A stretch of DNA of 64,000 nucleotides from an uncultured Lachnospiraceae bacterium (GCA_902476265.1 CABSCP010000019.1:12098-76097); one strand, 5' to 3'; positions 53,175-60,532 are shown, numbered from the stretch's first letter. Numbers and translations are program-made. The notes: generated by a model not told the origin, from the letters alone.

Positions 53175-53746
53175 TTTATGTTCAGCTGTTTTTGAGCTTT
53201 CTACAGATCGGACTGTTCAGCTTTGGCGGAGGCTATGCAGCCCTGCCGCTGATTCAGGGGCAGGTAGTAACACAGCATGGCTGGCTTTCCCAGACAGAGT
53301 TTACGGATCTGATCACCATATCCCAGATGACACCCGGCCCGATTGCGATCAACTCGGCAACCTTTGTGGGAATACGGCTGGCAGGATTTGGGGGAGCGCT
53401 GGCGGCTACGCTGGGCTGCATTCTTCCTTCCTGCATTTTGGTGACAGGGCTTGCCTGGATCTATCTGCGGTACCGGAAGATGACCATGCTGCAGGGGATT
53501 CTGGACACTCTGCGTCCGGCAGTGGTGGCGATGATTGCGGCAGCGGGCGTGACCATCATGATCACCGCATTCTGGGGCAGTGCAGGGATCATTAAACTTG
53601 CCGGGACAAAGGCGGATTCCATCATCATTTTTATCGCTGCACTCTTTTTACTGAAAAAAAAGAATTGGAATCCCATCCTGGTGATGGTGCTGTGCGGTGT
53701 CGTGAAGCTGGTGGTACAGATGACCCTGCGGGGGCTGGGAACTTGA
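53171..53746 (+). CDS. Chromate transporter half-protein (CHR domain), second of a pair
   Basis: A 191-residue membrane protein with one CHR domain, complementary to the preceding one. Motifs are FSFGGGYAALPLIQ near the N-terminus and MTPGPIAINSATFVG, closer to the canonical PGP signature than in the first half. About six membrane helices. It ends the LysR-linked operon; a terminator follows at 53774. Expressed by translational coupling with the upstream half (ATGA overlap). Confidence 0.9.
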   Translation: MIYVQLFLSFLQIGLFSFGGGYAALPLIQGQVVTQHGWLSQTEFTDLITISQMTPGPIAINSATFVGIRLAGFGGALAATLGCILPSCILVTGLAWIYLRYRKMTMLQGILDTLRPAVVAMIAAAGVTIMITAFWGSAGIIKLAGTKADSIIIFIAALFLLKKKNWNPILVMVLCGVVKLVVQMTLRGLGT

Positions 53747-53773
53747 TAAAACCGAATTTCATATGATGGACAA

Positions 53774-53817
53774 AGGCGGTGGTCTTAGTATATACTAAAA
53801 GAAAACCGCCTGTTTTT
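53774..53817 (+). terminator. Terminator after the chromate transporter pair
   Basis: AGGCGGT (53774-53780) pairs with ACCGCCT (53805-53811), with the palindrome TTAGTATATACTAA inside, then TTTTT. Confidence 0.78.
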
Positions 53818-53846
53818 ATTTCAGCGGGCAAATCAGGAGGTACGTG

Positions 53847-54365
53847 ATGCACTTTACATATTGCCCTCATTGTGGAAAGAAACTGGAGGAACGCTGTATC
53901 GGGGATGAGGGACTGGTGCCCTGGTGTGACAGCTGTCGGCTGCCGCTTTTTGACATTCCGGAGACCTGCACCATCACCCTGGCGGTGAATGAGTTCGGGG
54001 AGGCAGCGCTGCTTCGGCAGAATTATGTTTCCACGGACACGTTTGTCTGTGTGGCCGGCCATATCAAAACAGGCGAGACAGCGGAAGAAACGGCGCTGCG
54101 GGAAGTGGAGGAAGAAATCGGGATAAAACCGGAGGAAGTCGCTTACCTGGGCAGCTACTATTATCCCAGAAAAGACATGCTTATGCTGGGATACTGGGCA
54201 AAAGTGAAAAAGGCAGATTTTTGCATATCGGGGGAAGTGGATGCTGCGGAGTGGTTTCCTTTGGAGACAGCATTAAAAAAGGTGCGGCAGGGAAGCATCG
54301 CCATGCAGCTGATTGTGGATTACATGGAGAAGGAAAGAAAACTGAAAACTGGAAAAATTGTATGA
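53847..54365 (+). CDS. Nudix hydrolase with zinc ribbon (NudC-like)
   Basis: A 172-residue Nudix protein. The N-terminus is a four-cysteine zinc ribbon (CPHCGKK, then CDSC, about residues 6-33). The Nudix box is GHIKTGETAEETALREVEEE followed by IGI, all consensus residues present (about 75-97). The SYYYPRKDMLMLGYWA stretch resembles the SQPWPFPxS region of NADH pyrophosphatases, so a NudC-type role in cleaving NAD(H) or dinucleotides is likely but not certain. AGGAGG, six bases upstream, chooses ATG 53847 over GTG 53844. Confidence 0.85.
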   Translation: MHFTYCPHCGKKLEERCIGDEGLVPWCDSCRLPLFDIPETCTITLAVNEFGEAALLRQNYVSTDTFVCVAGHIKTGETAEETALREVEEEIGIKPEEVAYLGSYYYPRKDMLMLGYWAKVKKADFCISGEVDAAEWFPLETALKKVRQGSIAMQLIVDYMEKERKLKTGKIV

Positions 54366-54510
54366 CGGATTTTATACGGTAAGAGGAACAAAACTGGCCG
54401 GGGAACGCAGGCAGGCGGCAGAGGTGTTTTACAGAAATGTGAAAAAGGAAGCAGAAGCAGTCAGGGATTCCGGTTTGGCCTTATTAAAAAGAATGGAGGA
54501 AACAGGATGA
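54346..54510 (+). other. Short open frame, possible gene remnant
   Basis: A frame open from 54346 to TGA 54508-54510 overlaps the Nudix gene's last bases and the next start codon (ATGA). It reads protein-like from YDGFYTVRGTKLAGERRQ on and is helical and charged, but only a TTG (54358) or GTG inside could start it and no ribosome site is visible. It may be a short coupled gene of about 50 residues or the 3' end of a lost gene. Confidence 0.35.
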
Positions 54511-55124
54511 AGTATCAGGTGAAAAGAATCAAATCAAAAGAGGAGATCAGCCGGTGTGATTTATTTGAAATTACCAATTACATGTGGAACAGCACGCGGT
54601 CGCCGAAAGCCTATGGCCGCATGGGCTATCTGGAAGGACAGGGCTTTTATGTGGAAATGATCTGTGAGGAGAAGGACCCGAAGCGGACATTTTTAAATTA
54701 TAAGGACGCCGTCTACCGGGACAGCGCCATGGAAGCGTTTCTGGCATTTCCCGGGAAAGGGGAAGCGCTCACAAATGATGTGATGTATTTAAATTTTGAA
54801 GCCAATGCCAATGGCGCGCTGTATGCGGCGTACGGAAAGGGAAGAAAAGGAAGGCAGTTCATGCCGGAAGAATATCTGGATGTCTGTGGATGCAAAGCGG
54901 TTATAGAATCAGATCGGTGGAAACTTTCCTTCCTGATCCCGGAGAAATATCTGCATGAGGTCTGCGGCGTTGGGGAACTGGACAGAGATCTGGAGTTTTA
55001 CTGTAACTTTTATAAGATCTCTGAAAGCAGTGAGATTGAGCATTATGGGAGTTTTTCCAGAATAGAAAGCGAAACGCCCAATTTCCATCTTCCGGTCTGT
55101 TTTGCAAGGGCCGAAATCGTGTGA
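54507..55124 (+). CDS. CBM9-like / DOMON-like domain protein
   Basis: A 205-residue protein without signal peptide. The pattern of a conserved N-terminal strand block, VMYLNFEANANGALYAAYG in the middle, and a later WKLSFLIPEKYLHEVCG strand pair resembles carbohydrate-binding module family 9-like proteins found in Bacillota genomes, but I am unsure. Absence of an export signal makes carbohydrate binding outside the cell unlikely unless it is a cytosolic relic. GGAGG precedes the ATG. It follows the Nudix gene and ends at a terminator (55140). Confidence 0.6.
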   Translation: MKYQVKRIKSKEEISRCDLFEITNYMWNSTRSPKAYGRMGYLEGQGFYVEMICEEKDPKRTFLNYKDAVYRDSAMEAFLAFPGKGEALTNDVMYLNFEANANGALYAAYGKGRKGRQFMPEEYLDVCGCKAVIESDRWKLSFLIPEKYLHEVCGVGELDRDLEFYCNFYKISESSEIEHYGSFSRIESETPNFHLPVCFARAEIV

Positions 55125-55139
55125 GAAAACAGAGGAAAG

Positions 55140-55176
55140 ACTGCAGTTCATTATATAAAAATGGACTGCAGTTTTT
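55140..55176 (+). terminator. Terminator after the CBM9-like gene
   Basis: ACTGCAGTTCA (55140-55150) pairs with TGGACTGCAGT (55162-55172), one G-U, then TTTTT. Confidence 0.82.
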
Positions 55177-55200
55177 AGCTGAAGGAAATGATTTAGCGGG

Positions 55201-55228
55201 TTGACATTTAAAACAGGTATGGTAGAAT
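55201..55228 (+). promoter_or_regulatory. Promoter of the Rpn-family gene
   Basis: TTGACA (55201-55206), 16-bp spacer, TAGAAT (55223-55228). Confidence 0.65.
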
Positions 55229-55456
55229 GAATTTACATCAAAATCCAGACATTAAATTCTTAAAATTCCATTGTCTGAGTAAGCGTTTCCCGCGTTGAAA
55301 CGCGTCCGAATTTTCCAGGGGCGGATCCGGCCCGAAATTTCAGATTTGGTGAATTGTATCAGCAGAGCGTTTCAACTCAGGCAGCAGGAGGGGGCTCAGG
55401 GACTTCTTTTATGACGGAAATCTGCAGGCTTATTGGACGGCTCTGGAAAGGAGTTT
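55229..55456 (+). other. Long leader of the Rpn-family gene
   Basis: About 220 nt with no supported gene. GCGTTTC/GAAACGC can form a hairpin around 55284-55304, and CTGAGT (near 55276) can pair with ACTCAG (55374-55379), suggesting RNA structure. No known riboswitch motif seen. Confidence 0.4.
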
Positions 55457-56368
55457 ATGGCGGAAAACAGCCATGTGGTTTATCAAAACAAAGATGTTGT
55501 CTCAAAGTATCTGGCAGAGTGCTTTGCGGACAAATCATTTGCGGTGTATGGGGTAAAAGCCCCGAAGATCAAGGCGGTTTTGCCTACAAACCTGCCGGTG
55601 GTGGAGGCAAATGAACTGCGGATTGATAATTTGTTTTTGCTGAAGGATGGTTCTTTGGCACTGGTGGATTATGAAAGTGAATATGCGGATGAGAATAAGA
55701 TAAAATATCTTAATTATATCATCCGTACCATTAAAAGAAACATGAAGCAGATGGACATGTTTCGTAAAATCCGAATGATTGTTATCTATACGGCAGATAT
55801 TATGCCGGGACAAACGAGAAGCAGGCTGGATGTAGGGTGTCTGCAATTTCAGCTTGAGGAAGCTTTCCTCAATACGATTGATTCTGAGAAAGTGGAGGAA
55901 AGAATTCGGATGAAGCTGAAAAAGAGAAGAAAGCTCACCTCGAAAGAACAGATGGAATTTATCATTTTGCCGCTGACATATCAGGGGAAGGAGGCAAAGC
56001 AGGCATGTATCCAAAGGTGCTTTGCACTTGCAAAAGAGGTGAGGAATGAGAGAGAGCAGTTTTTTCTGCTGTCGGGGCTGCTGGCTTTTACAGATAAGGT
56101 GATTGACACAGAAGATGCAAAGAGAATGGAGGAGTGGATGAAAATGACAAAAGTGGCACAGTTATTTGAGGAAGAGAAGATTGCATATGGAGAAGAAAAA
56201 GCGAGAGAAACAGCGGAAGTAACAGCGAAAGTAACAGCCAGGGAAATTGCCGGAAATATGCTGTGCCAAGGAGAGTCGGTGGAACGGGTAGTCAGCATCG
56301 TGACAATCCTGAGCAAAGAGGAAGTGGAAGAACTGGCTGGAGAGGTGCTAAGAAAACAGGAAACCTGA
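55457..56368 (+). CDS. PD-(D/E)XK nuclease-family protein (Rpn / transposase-like)
   Basis: A 303-residue protein of the Rpn recombination-promoting nuclease / PD-(D/E)XK transposase family common in Lachnospiraceae. The nuclease core shows NELRIDNLFLL and LALVDYESEYADENKIKY, supplying the D...(D/E)xE-like acidic residues (about 60-90). The C-terminal half is charged and helical, ending in an alternating ETAEVTAKVTAREIAG segment. AAAGGAG selects ATG 55457. No inverted repeats or second transposon gene flank it, so it is a single-gene element or domesticated copy rather than an intact insertion sequence. Own promoter with a long structured leader. Confidence 0.78.
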   Translation: MAENSHVVYQNKDVVSKYLAECFADKSFAVYGVKAPKIKAVLPTNLPVVEANELRIDNLFLLKDGSLALVDYESEYADENKIKYLNYIIRTIKRNMKQMDMFRKIRMIVIYTADIMPGQTRSRLDVGCLQFQLEEAFLNTIDSEKVEERIRMKLKKRRKLTSKEQMEFIILPLTYQGKEAKQACIQRCFALAKEVRNEREQFFLLSGLLAFTDKVIDTEDAKRMEEWMKMTKVAQLFEEEKIAYGEEKARETAEVTAKVTAREIAGNMLCQGESVERVVSIVTILSKEEVEELAGEVLRKQET

Positions 56369-56413
56369 TCCGGCAGTCCTGCCCGATCAGGCCGCCTGTA
56401 TTTAGGCAGAGAG

Positions 56414-56460
56414 AAAGAATGCGTGTAAATATTATAGTTTCGTTTTTGCACGCATTCTTT
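56414..56460 (+). terminator. Bidirectional terminator between the Rpn and metallophosphoesterase genes
   Basis: AAAGAATGCGTG (56414-56425) pairs with CACGCATTCTTT (56449-56460); T-rich on both sides, between convergent genes. Confidence 0.82.
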
Positions 56461-56470
56461 TGTTCGAAAG

Positions 56471-57367
56471 CTATTGCAGGACATAGCCTGACAGATCTTC
56501 AGGGCCGTCAAGCACTTGTCTGGCAATATATAAATGGCGGTCTTCCGAAGCCGCAATATTCCATTTTATCAGAGAGACAGCGTTATTTTCGATCTCAAGA
56601 CAGGTGATACACTGGGGATGGACACAGCTTCCGTCATTGAAATAGGGGCATTCACCCGGGTGTGGGAATATGGGACGGTGCGTATGGCCTGCGATCAGGA
56701 TTTCATTGGAACGACAGGCATAGGAACAAAGCTCCTTTTCGATTTTTTCCACCAGCTTTTGAGAGCGGCCGGCGCCGGTAGGAGCCCGAAAGCCAATAAG
56801 CTCCAAGGGACGCCATACAAAACGGACTAAAAATCTGCCAAGCTGCCAAAGATCATCGTTAATCAGGCTGCCCTGATGGCCGTGGACAAGAAACAGCCGC
56901 TGGCCGTTTTTTGTATTTTGCAGAATGACGCTTTCGTAGCAGGGGATTTTATAAAGAAAGGATTCCTCTTTTCCGACAGAATCGCAGTAATAATTCCGGC
57001 ATTCCGGTTGCATAAAATTGGTACGGCGCTTTACGATGTCATGGTTTCCGTAAAGCATGAAAAGACGCCCTTCTTTATAGAAGCAATTCATCAGCCGGAA
57101 TACCTGGCTGTGTGTGCGTAAAATGGTGTTCATGGAACGGTTTTCCCAAAGCTCATCCCCATCTCCCAGTTCAATATAGGAAAATCCGTTTTTATAATAG
57201 TATTCCAGAGCGCCATAAAAGACGTTTTCATTCGGAAGAAAATTATCACCTCCGTTTCCCTGACCGCGATGGCAGTCGCTCATGATGACAAACTTTGAAC
57301 TGCTGCAAAAGGGAATGACCTTTGCACGGTCATATACCTGGCTCAGTTTTTTTTCGACATGAGACAT
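56471..57367 (-). CDS. Calcineurin-like metallophosphoesterase
   Basis: A 298-residue metallophosphoesterase. The metal-binding blocks are visible in order: MSDCHRGQG (D-x-H), ELGDGDELWENR (GD-x-x-D), YGNHDIVKR (GNHD), HGHQGSL and AGHTHRPIF (GHTH). These are residues ~28-250. The substrate could be a cyclic nucleotide, phosphoester or UDP-sugar; nothing here decides. AGGAGG, eight bases upstream of ATG 57367, lies in the end of the DUF4474 gene, so the two are one operon. Cytosolic; no signal peptide. Confidence 0.9.
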   Translation of the reverse strand: MSHVEKKLSQVYDRAKVIPFCSSSKFVIMSDCHRGQGNGGDNFLPNENVFYGALEYYYKNGFSYIELGDGDELWENRSMNTILRTHSQVFRLMNCFYKEGRLFMLYGNHDIVKRRTNFMQPECRNYYCDSVGKEESFLYKIPCYESVILQNTKNGQRLFLVHGHQGSLINDDLWQLGRFLVRFVWRPLELIGFRAPTGAGRSQKLVEKIEKELCSYACRSNEILIAGHTHRPIFPHPGECPYFNDGSCVHPQCITCLEIENNAVSLIKWNIAASEDRHLYIARQVLDGPEDLSGYVLQ

Positions 57368-57373
57368 CGTGTC

Positions 57374-58654
57374 TTACCTCCTGTCGCAGCCTTCTGAATC
57401 GCCGCGAGAGGAGAAAGAATAATCTCTGCCGCCGTTATCCTCACAATTACAGTCATAGCGGCAGGGGGATGAGTTATAACATCTGCCGGGATCGGGATAG
57501 TCATCCTGATCGTTGAAAGGATTTGAAAAATAGCGCTCAGACTGACAAGACGGACACGGTTCTGTCGGGCACGGTCCGGGAGGACAGGGCGAGCAGGGAT
57601 TTGTCGGGCACGGTCCGGGAGGACAAGGCAGGCAAGGTTCAGGCGGGCAGACCGGACATGGCCTGGGAGGACAGGGAGGAATGGGCCTGGGCGGGCACAA
57701 AGGAGGAGCAGGATCCGGCCTGTGATCCGGGTGGATCAGATCAAGAAGCCAGGAAAAAGCCTCATAGAATCCCCGCGCGTAAAGAGAATGCATGCAGAAT
57801 TCATAAAGTTCCGGCGCCATACTTTTCAGAAACTCCAGCTTATCAAGTGTATTGCTGTATTTGTGTGTGACCTGATCATAAAGGCGGCAGTTATTCCGGT
57901 TCGTTTTCTGTACCACAGCCTCCGGAAGGGAATCCCGGGTGATGGGCTGCTCGGTATGGGGAACCGTGTAATGGATGGTGACAGTATTTTTGCGGACGGA
58001 AAACTCATGAGGAAGATATCCGATATCCGTGAGGGCATCGGTAAATGCCTGGAGCATATAGCCGTCCGGAAAACGGATCTGTGCATCCATGGTGAGGGAG
58101 TCAGGGGAAGAATATTCTCCCAGCTTAAATCCGGTCAGCCACCAGGTAACGGATTTACATTTGAAAAGGACTTTTCCGTTCTTACGAAGAACGAAGCGCA
58201 TGGGCAGCATTTCAGCGTCTGAGACACTTTCATAAAACGTTCCTTTAAATCCGTCGGTGTTAATGTCCGGACGATCTGTGTTGTAGATCCCGATTTCGCC
58301 TCCTGTTGTAATGCCGTATTGTCCTTTCCATAATTCAATCAGCCATCGCTTGTTTGCATAGGAAAAAGTGACCGGTTCACAGTGCATCACCATATTGAAC
58401 GCCGAGGCACCTTCATCATACAAACGGCAGTATCCCATTTCACGCTGCCAGCAGTCCTTTGTGGAGTAAAAAATATCCCGGTGCCTGTCATAGGCAAACC
58501 CGGCATTTACCAGATCTTGATTCAATTCTTCCTGCTGTCTGTCCTTATCCTTTGTAGGTTTGAAACGGCGCGCGCGGATTTTCCATACGATCAGAAAAAC
58601 CACGATGCCCAGTAAGAGCACGCCGGCTATACATAAAAGAACAGTCGGTAACAT
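57374..58654 (-). CDS. DUF4474 membrane protein with a Pro/Cys-rich tail
   Basis: A 426-residue protein with one N-terminal membrane helix (about 4-24) and a DUF4474-like domain (about 45-200) marked by GFAYDRHRDIFYSTKDCWQRE and WLIELWKGQYGITTGGEIGI. A second conserved part extends to about 300. Residues 313-370 form a low-complexity Pro/Cys segment, 29 Pro and 12 Cys in 58 residues, with repeated CPPGPCPT-type units; the C-terminus is Ser/Asp/Gly-rich with more Cys. Function unknown. AAAGGAG precedes the ATG at 58654. Upstream of and coupled to the metallophosphoesterase gene. Confidence 0.8.
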   Translation of the reverse strand: MLPTVLLCIAGVLLLGIVVFLIVWKIRARRFKPTKDKDRQQEELNQDLVNAGFAYDRHRDIFYSTKDCWQREMGYCRLYDEGASAFNMVMHCEPVTFSYANKRWLIELWKGQYGITTGGEIGIYNTDRPDINTDGFKGTFYESVSDAEMLPMRFVLRKNGKVLFKCKSVTWWLTGFKLGEYSSPDSLTMDAQIRFPDGYMLQAFTDALTDIGYLPHEFSVRKNTVTIHYTVPHTEQPITRDSLPEAVVQKTNRNNCRLYDQVTHKYSNTLDKLEFLKSMAPELYEFCMHSLYARGFYEAFSWLLDLIHPDHRPDPAPPLCPPRPIPPCPPRPCPVCPPEPCLPCPPGPCPTNPCSPCPPGPCPTEPCPSCQSERYFSNPFNDQDDYPDPGRCYNSSPCRYDCNCEDNGGRDYSFSSRGDSEGCDRR

Positions 58655-58804
58655 ATTGCGTTTGCTCCTTTCTGCTTGGAATCTGTTCTATAATATAAAA
58701 TATGCGGGCAGCAACGAAAATCGCCATTTTTCGACAAATCGGACAATAAAATTTCGGAATTGGATGCGGCTTGTAATTTTTACTTGTCAGAAAGATAAAA
58801 AGGA

Positions 58805-58836
58805 TTGACATTCAAGCCGGTTTAAGGTTCAAAATA
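58805..58836 (+). promoter_or_regulatory. MerR-type promoter of the membrane MerR gene
   Basis: TTGACA (58805-58810) is followed by an overlong spacer of 19-20 bp to CAAAAT/AAAATA (58830-58836). The spacer contains an imperfect dyad around TTCAAG-CCGG-TTTAAG, as expected for MerR activators that remodel a stretched promoter. Confidence 0.6.
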
Positions 58837-58863
58837 AAAATGAAGATAAGGAGGATGTGAGCG

Positions 58864-59478
58864 GTGAACATTAAAGATGCAGAAAAAGCGACAGGACTGA
58901 AAAAAGCGAATATTCGCTTTTATGAGCAAGAAGGACTTTTAAAGCCAAAGCGGAATGAGCAGAATAATTATCGCCAGTACGATCAGGAAAATGTCAATAC
59001 ACTGGTGCAGATCAAAGTCCTACGCCAGCTGGGCGTTTCTGTACAGGATATCAACAGGCTTTTTGAAAAAACGGTTACCATTCAGGAAGTTATGGAAGCA
59101 AGGGAAAAGGAACTTTATGCGGAGATTGAACAAAGGGAAGAGATGGTAGCGGTGTGCAGAAAAGTGGGAAAGCAAATTCAAAGGCTGCAGGATCTGGATG
59201 AAACAATTTTGGGTGGAGACAGGAAGTATTGGATAAAGAAAGAAAGAAAAGTATTACGGTTGGACAGAATCCGTCATCAGGAACAATTGCAGGAACGGTT
59301 AAAAATGGGAATGTTATCGCTGCTGGTTTTTTATTGGATTCTGCGGATTGCCGGATGGATTGTGAGCTGGCAGCCGCCATTTACGCTTGTGGTTGGTTTT
59401 TTAATCGTGGAGCTGGGGCTTCTGGGAATTTGGGCCTGGGTGCATCTCGGGAGGATGAAGGAAAAGATAGAGGTATGA
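58864..59478 (+). CDS. MerR-family regulator with C-terminal membrane helices
   Basis: A 204-residue protein: an N-terminal MerR winged helix (1-70, KDAEKATGLKKANIRFYEQE; YRQYDQENVNTLVQIKVLR), a coiled-coil dimerisation helix (about 75-110), a basic linker (about 118-148) and two membrane helices (about 149-168 and 174-195). Membrane anchoring is unusual for MerR proteins, so it may sense a membrane signal directly. The start is a GTG at 58864, nine bases after AAGGAGG. It has its own MerR-type promoter, so autoregulation is likely. No obvious target gene is downstream. Confidence 0.8.
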   Translation: MNIKDAEKATGLKKANIRFYEQEGLLKPKRNEQNNYRQYDQENVNTLVQIKVLRQLGVSVQDINRLFEKTVTIQEVMEAREKELYAEIEQREEMVAVCRKVGKQIQRLQDLDETILGGDRKYWIKKERKVLRLDRIRHQEQLQERLKMGMLSLLVFYWILRIAGWIVSWQPPFTLVVGFLIVELGLLGIWAWVHLGRMKEKIEV

Positions 59479-59712
59479 AGTTTTTAGTTTGCTGGTTGTC
59501 AAATCAATGTAGCGTCGTTTGGCAGATGTAAACCAGGAAGACTGCGCTGGCGAAAAAGATGCAGAATAAATCCGACGGAAATATGACATGGCTTTTCAAA
59601 AGCTGCGCGCTGGAGAAAGATAGCATGGCAGGATACTGAAAAAGGTTTCTAATTGGCGTAGCAGAGACGGGCAGGCGCAAGATGAAAAATGCCGCAATCT
59701 CGAAAACGCATG
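59479..59712. other. Gene-free stretch after the MerR gene
   Basis: No supported gene. A minus-strand frame here has no ribosome site and is judged spurious. No known RNA motif recognised. Confidence 0.45.
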
Positions 59713-59808
59713 ATGGCGTTTCCTCGATCGCGAGGCTTCGCCATATAAAAAAACAGAAAAAAACATTCGGAACCGCAGGCGCTTCCGCCTGCTTTTTTCT
59801 GTTTTTTT
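59713..59808. terminator. Hairpin and large bidirectional terminator before the S10 operon
   Basis: A first hairpin has ATGGCG/CGCCAT (59713-59718, 59739-59744) around CCTCG/CGAGG. Next, GCAGGC (59775-59780) pairs with GCCTGC (59787-59792), flanked by matching A-rich (about 59748-59763) and T-rich (59793-59808) arms, giving a long stem that ends transcription in both directions. Confidence 0.75.
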
Positions 59809-59879
59809 GCATTTTTCATCTTTTCGGCGAATGTACTATACTTAATACAAAAATTTCGTGAAAAATTTTTAGAAAACTC

Positions 59880-59908
59880 TTGCAATTCCGTTTATTATCC
59901 TTTATACT
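59880..59908 (+). promoter_or_regulatory. Promoter of the S10 operon
   Basis: TTGCAA (59880-59885), 17-bp spacer, TATACT (59903-59908). Transcription would start near 59915, leaving a ~300-nt leader. Confidence 0.78.
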
Positions 59909-59914
59909 ATCAAT

Positions 59915-60214
59915 TGCTGTGACATGATAGCTGTGAAGCGTGAGGTTGCTGTCCGGGAAAATACATAATTCCGGCAGGTTTTCCGTGGAGCGAATGTCAA
60001 GTTAGAAAACTGACGACAAGTCACTGTACCAGAAAACAGCACCTGGCTGCAGGCAGTAAGCCTGAACAGGCAGGGGAAACGACGTGTAAGTTCGCCGATA
60101 GGTGAAAGGAAGGTTCCTTTCAGGGTTGCTTATCAAGAGGACACACACGGGAGAGTGTACAGTCACCGCTTGTCGCACTTATTTCAAAAGCGCGAAAAGG
60201 AGGCGACTTTTTTT
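59915..60214 (+). promoter_or_regulatory. Structured leader RNA of the S10 operon
   Basis: ACTGTAC (60023-60029) and GACAAG (60015-60020) can pair with GTACAGT (60157-60163) and CTTGTC (60169-60174), closing a ~130-nt domain. Inside are GCCTG/CAGGC (60060-60071) and TGAAAGGAA/TTCCTTTCA (60103-60122) hairpins. This suggests autogenous control by a ribosomal protein; which one is unknown. Confidence 0.5.
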
Positions 60215-60532
60215 ATGGCAAATCAGGTAATGCGTATTACACTGAAAGCTTACGATCATCAGTTGGTTGATGCGTCTGCGAAGAAAATCATTGAAACAGT
60301 CAAGAAAAACGGAGCACAGGTGAGCGGACCGGTACCGCTTCCCACAAAGAAGGAAGTAGTTACAATCCTGCGTGCCGTACACAAGTACAAAGACTCCAGA
60401 GAACAGTTCGAACGCAGAACACACAAGAGACTGATCGATATCATCACACCTACACCCAAGACGGTTGATGCACTGCAGAGACTGGAAATGCCGGCCGGTG
60501 TGTACATTGATATCAAAATGAAAAACAAATAA
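60215..60532 (+). CDS. rpsJ: 30S ribosomal protein S10
   Basis: 30S head protein that also takes part in NusB-NusE antitermination. The 105 residues start ANQVMRITLKAYDHQLVDAS and contain the conserved PLPTKKE and RTHKRLIDI motifs. The ATG at 60215 follows AAAAGGAGG; an in-frame ATG at 60155 would translate part of the leader and is rejected. First gene of the S10 operon. Confidence 0.97.
   Translation: MANQVMRITLKAYDHQLVDASAKKIIETVKKNGAQVSGPVPLPTKKEVVTILRAVHKYKDSREQFERRTHKRLIDIITPTPKTVDALQRLEMPAGVYIDIKMKNK

Noticed and set aside
55433..56368. Insertion sequence at the Rpn-family gene
   Set aside because: No terminal inverted repeats or target duplications could be seen, and the family is single-gene nucleases, so it is listed as a CDS only.
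57563..57625. Possible CRISPR or tandem-repeat array
   Set aside because: Only two copies of a 24-base repeat with an offset of 39 bp that is a multiple of three and codes for the Pro/Cys tail; no spacers and no cas genes.
57523..57870. Plus-strand frames opposite the DUF4474 tail
   Set aside because: Product is an artefact of the Pro/Cys-coding repeats read in reverse; no ribosome site.
59504..59812. Minus-strand frame of 102 codons before the S10 operon
   Set aside because: Starts inside the terminator stem, has no ribosome site, and its composition is that of noncoding sequence; kept as not supported, although a shorter 40-codon version with a hydrophobic end cannot be fully excluded.
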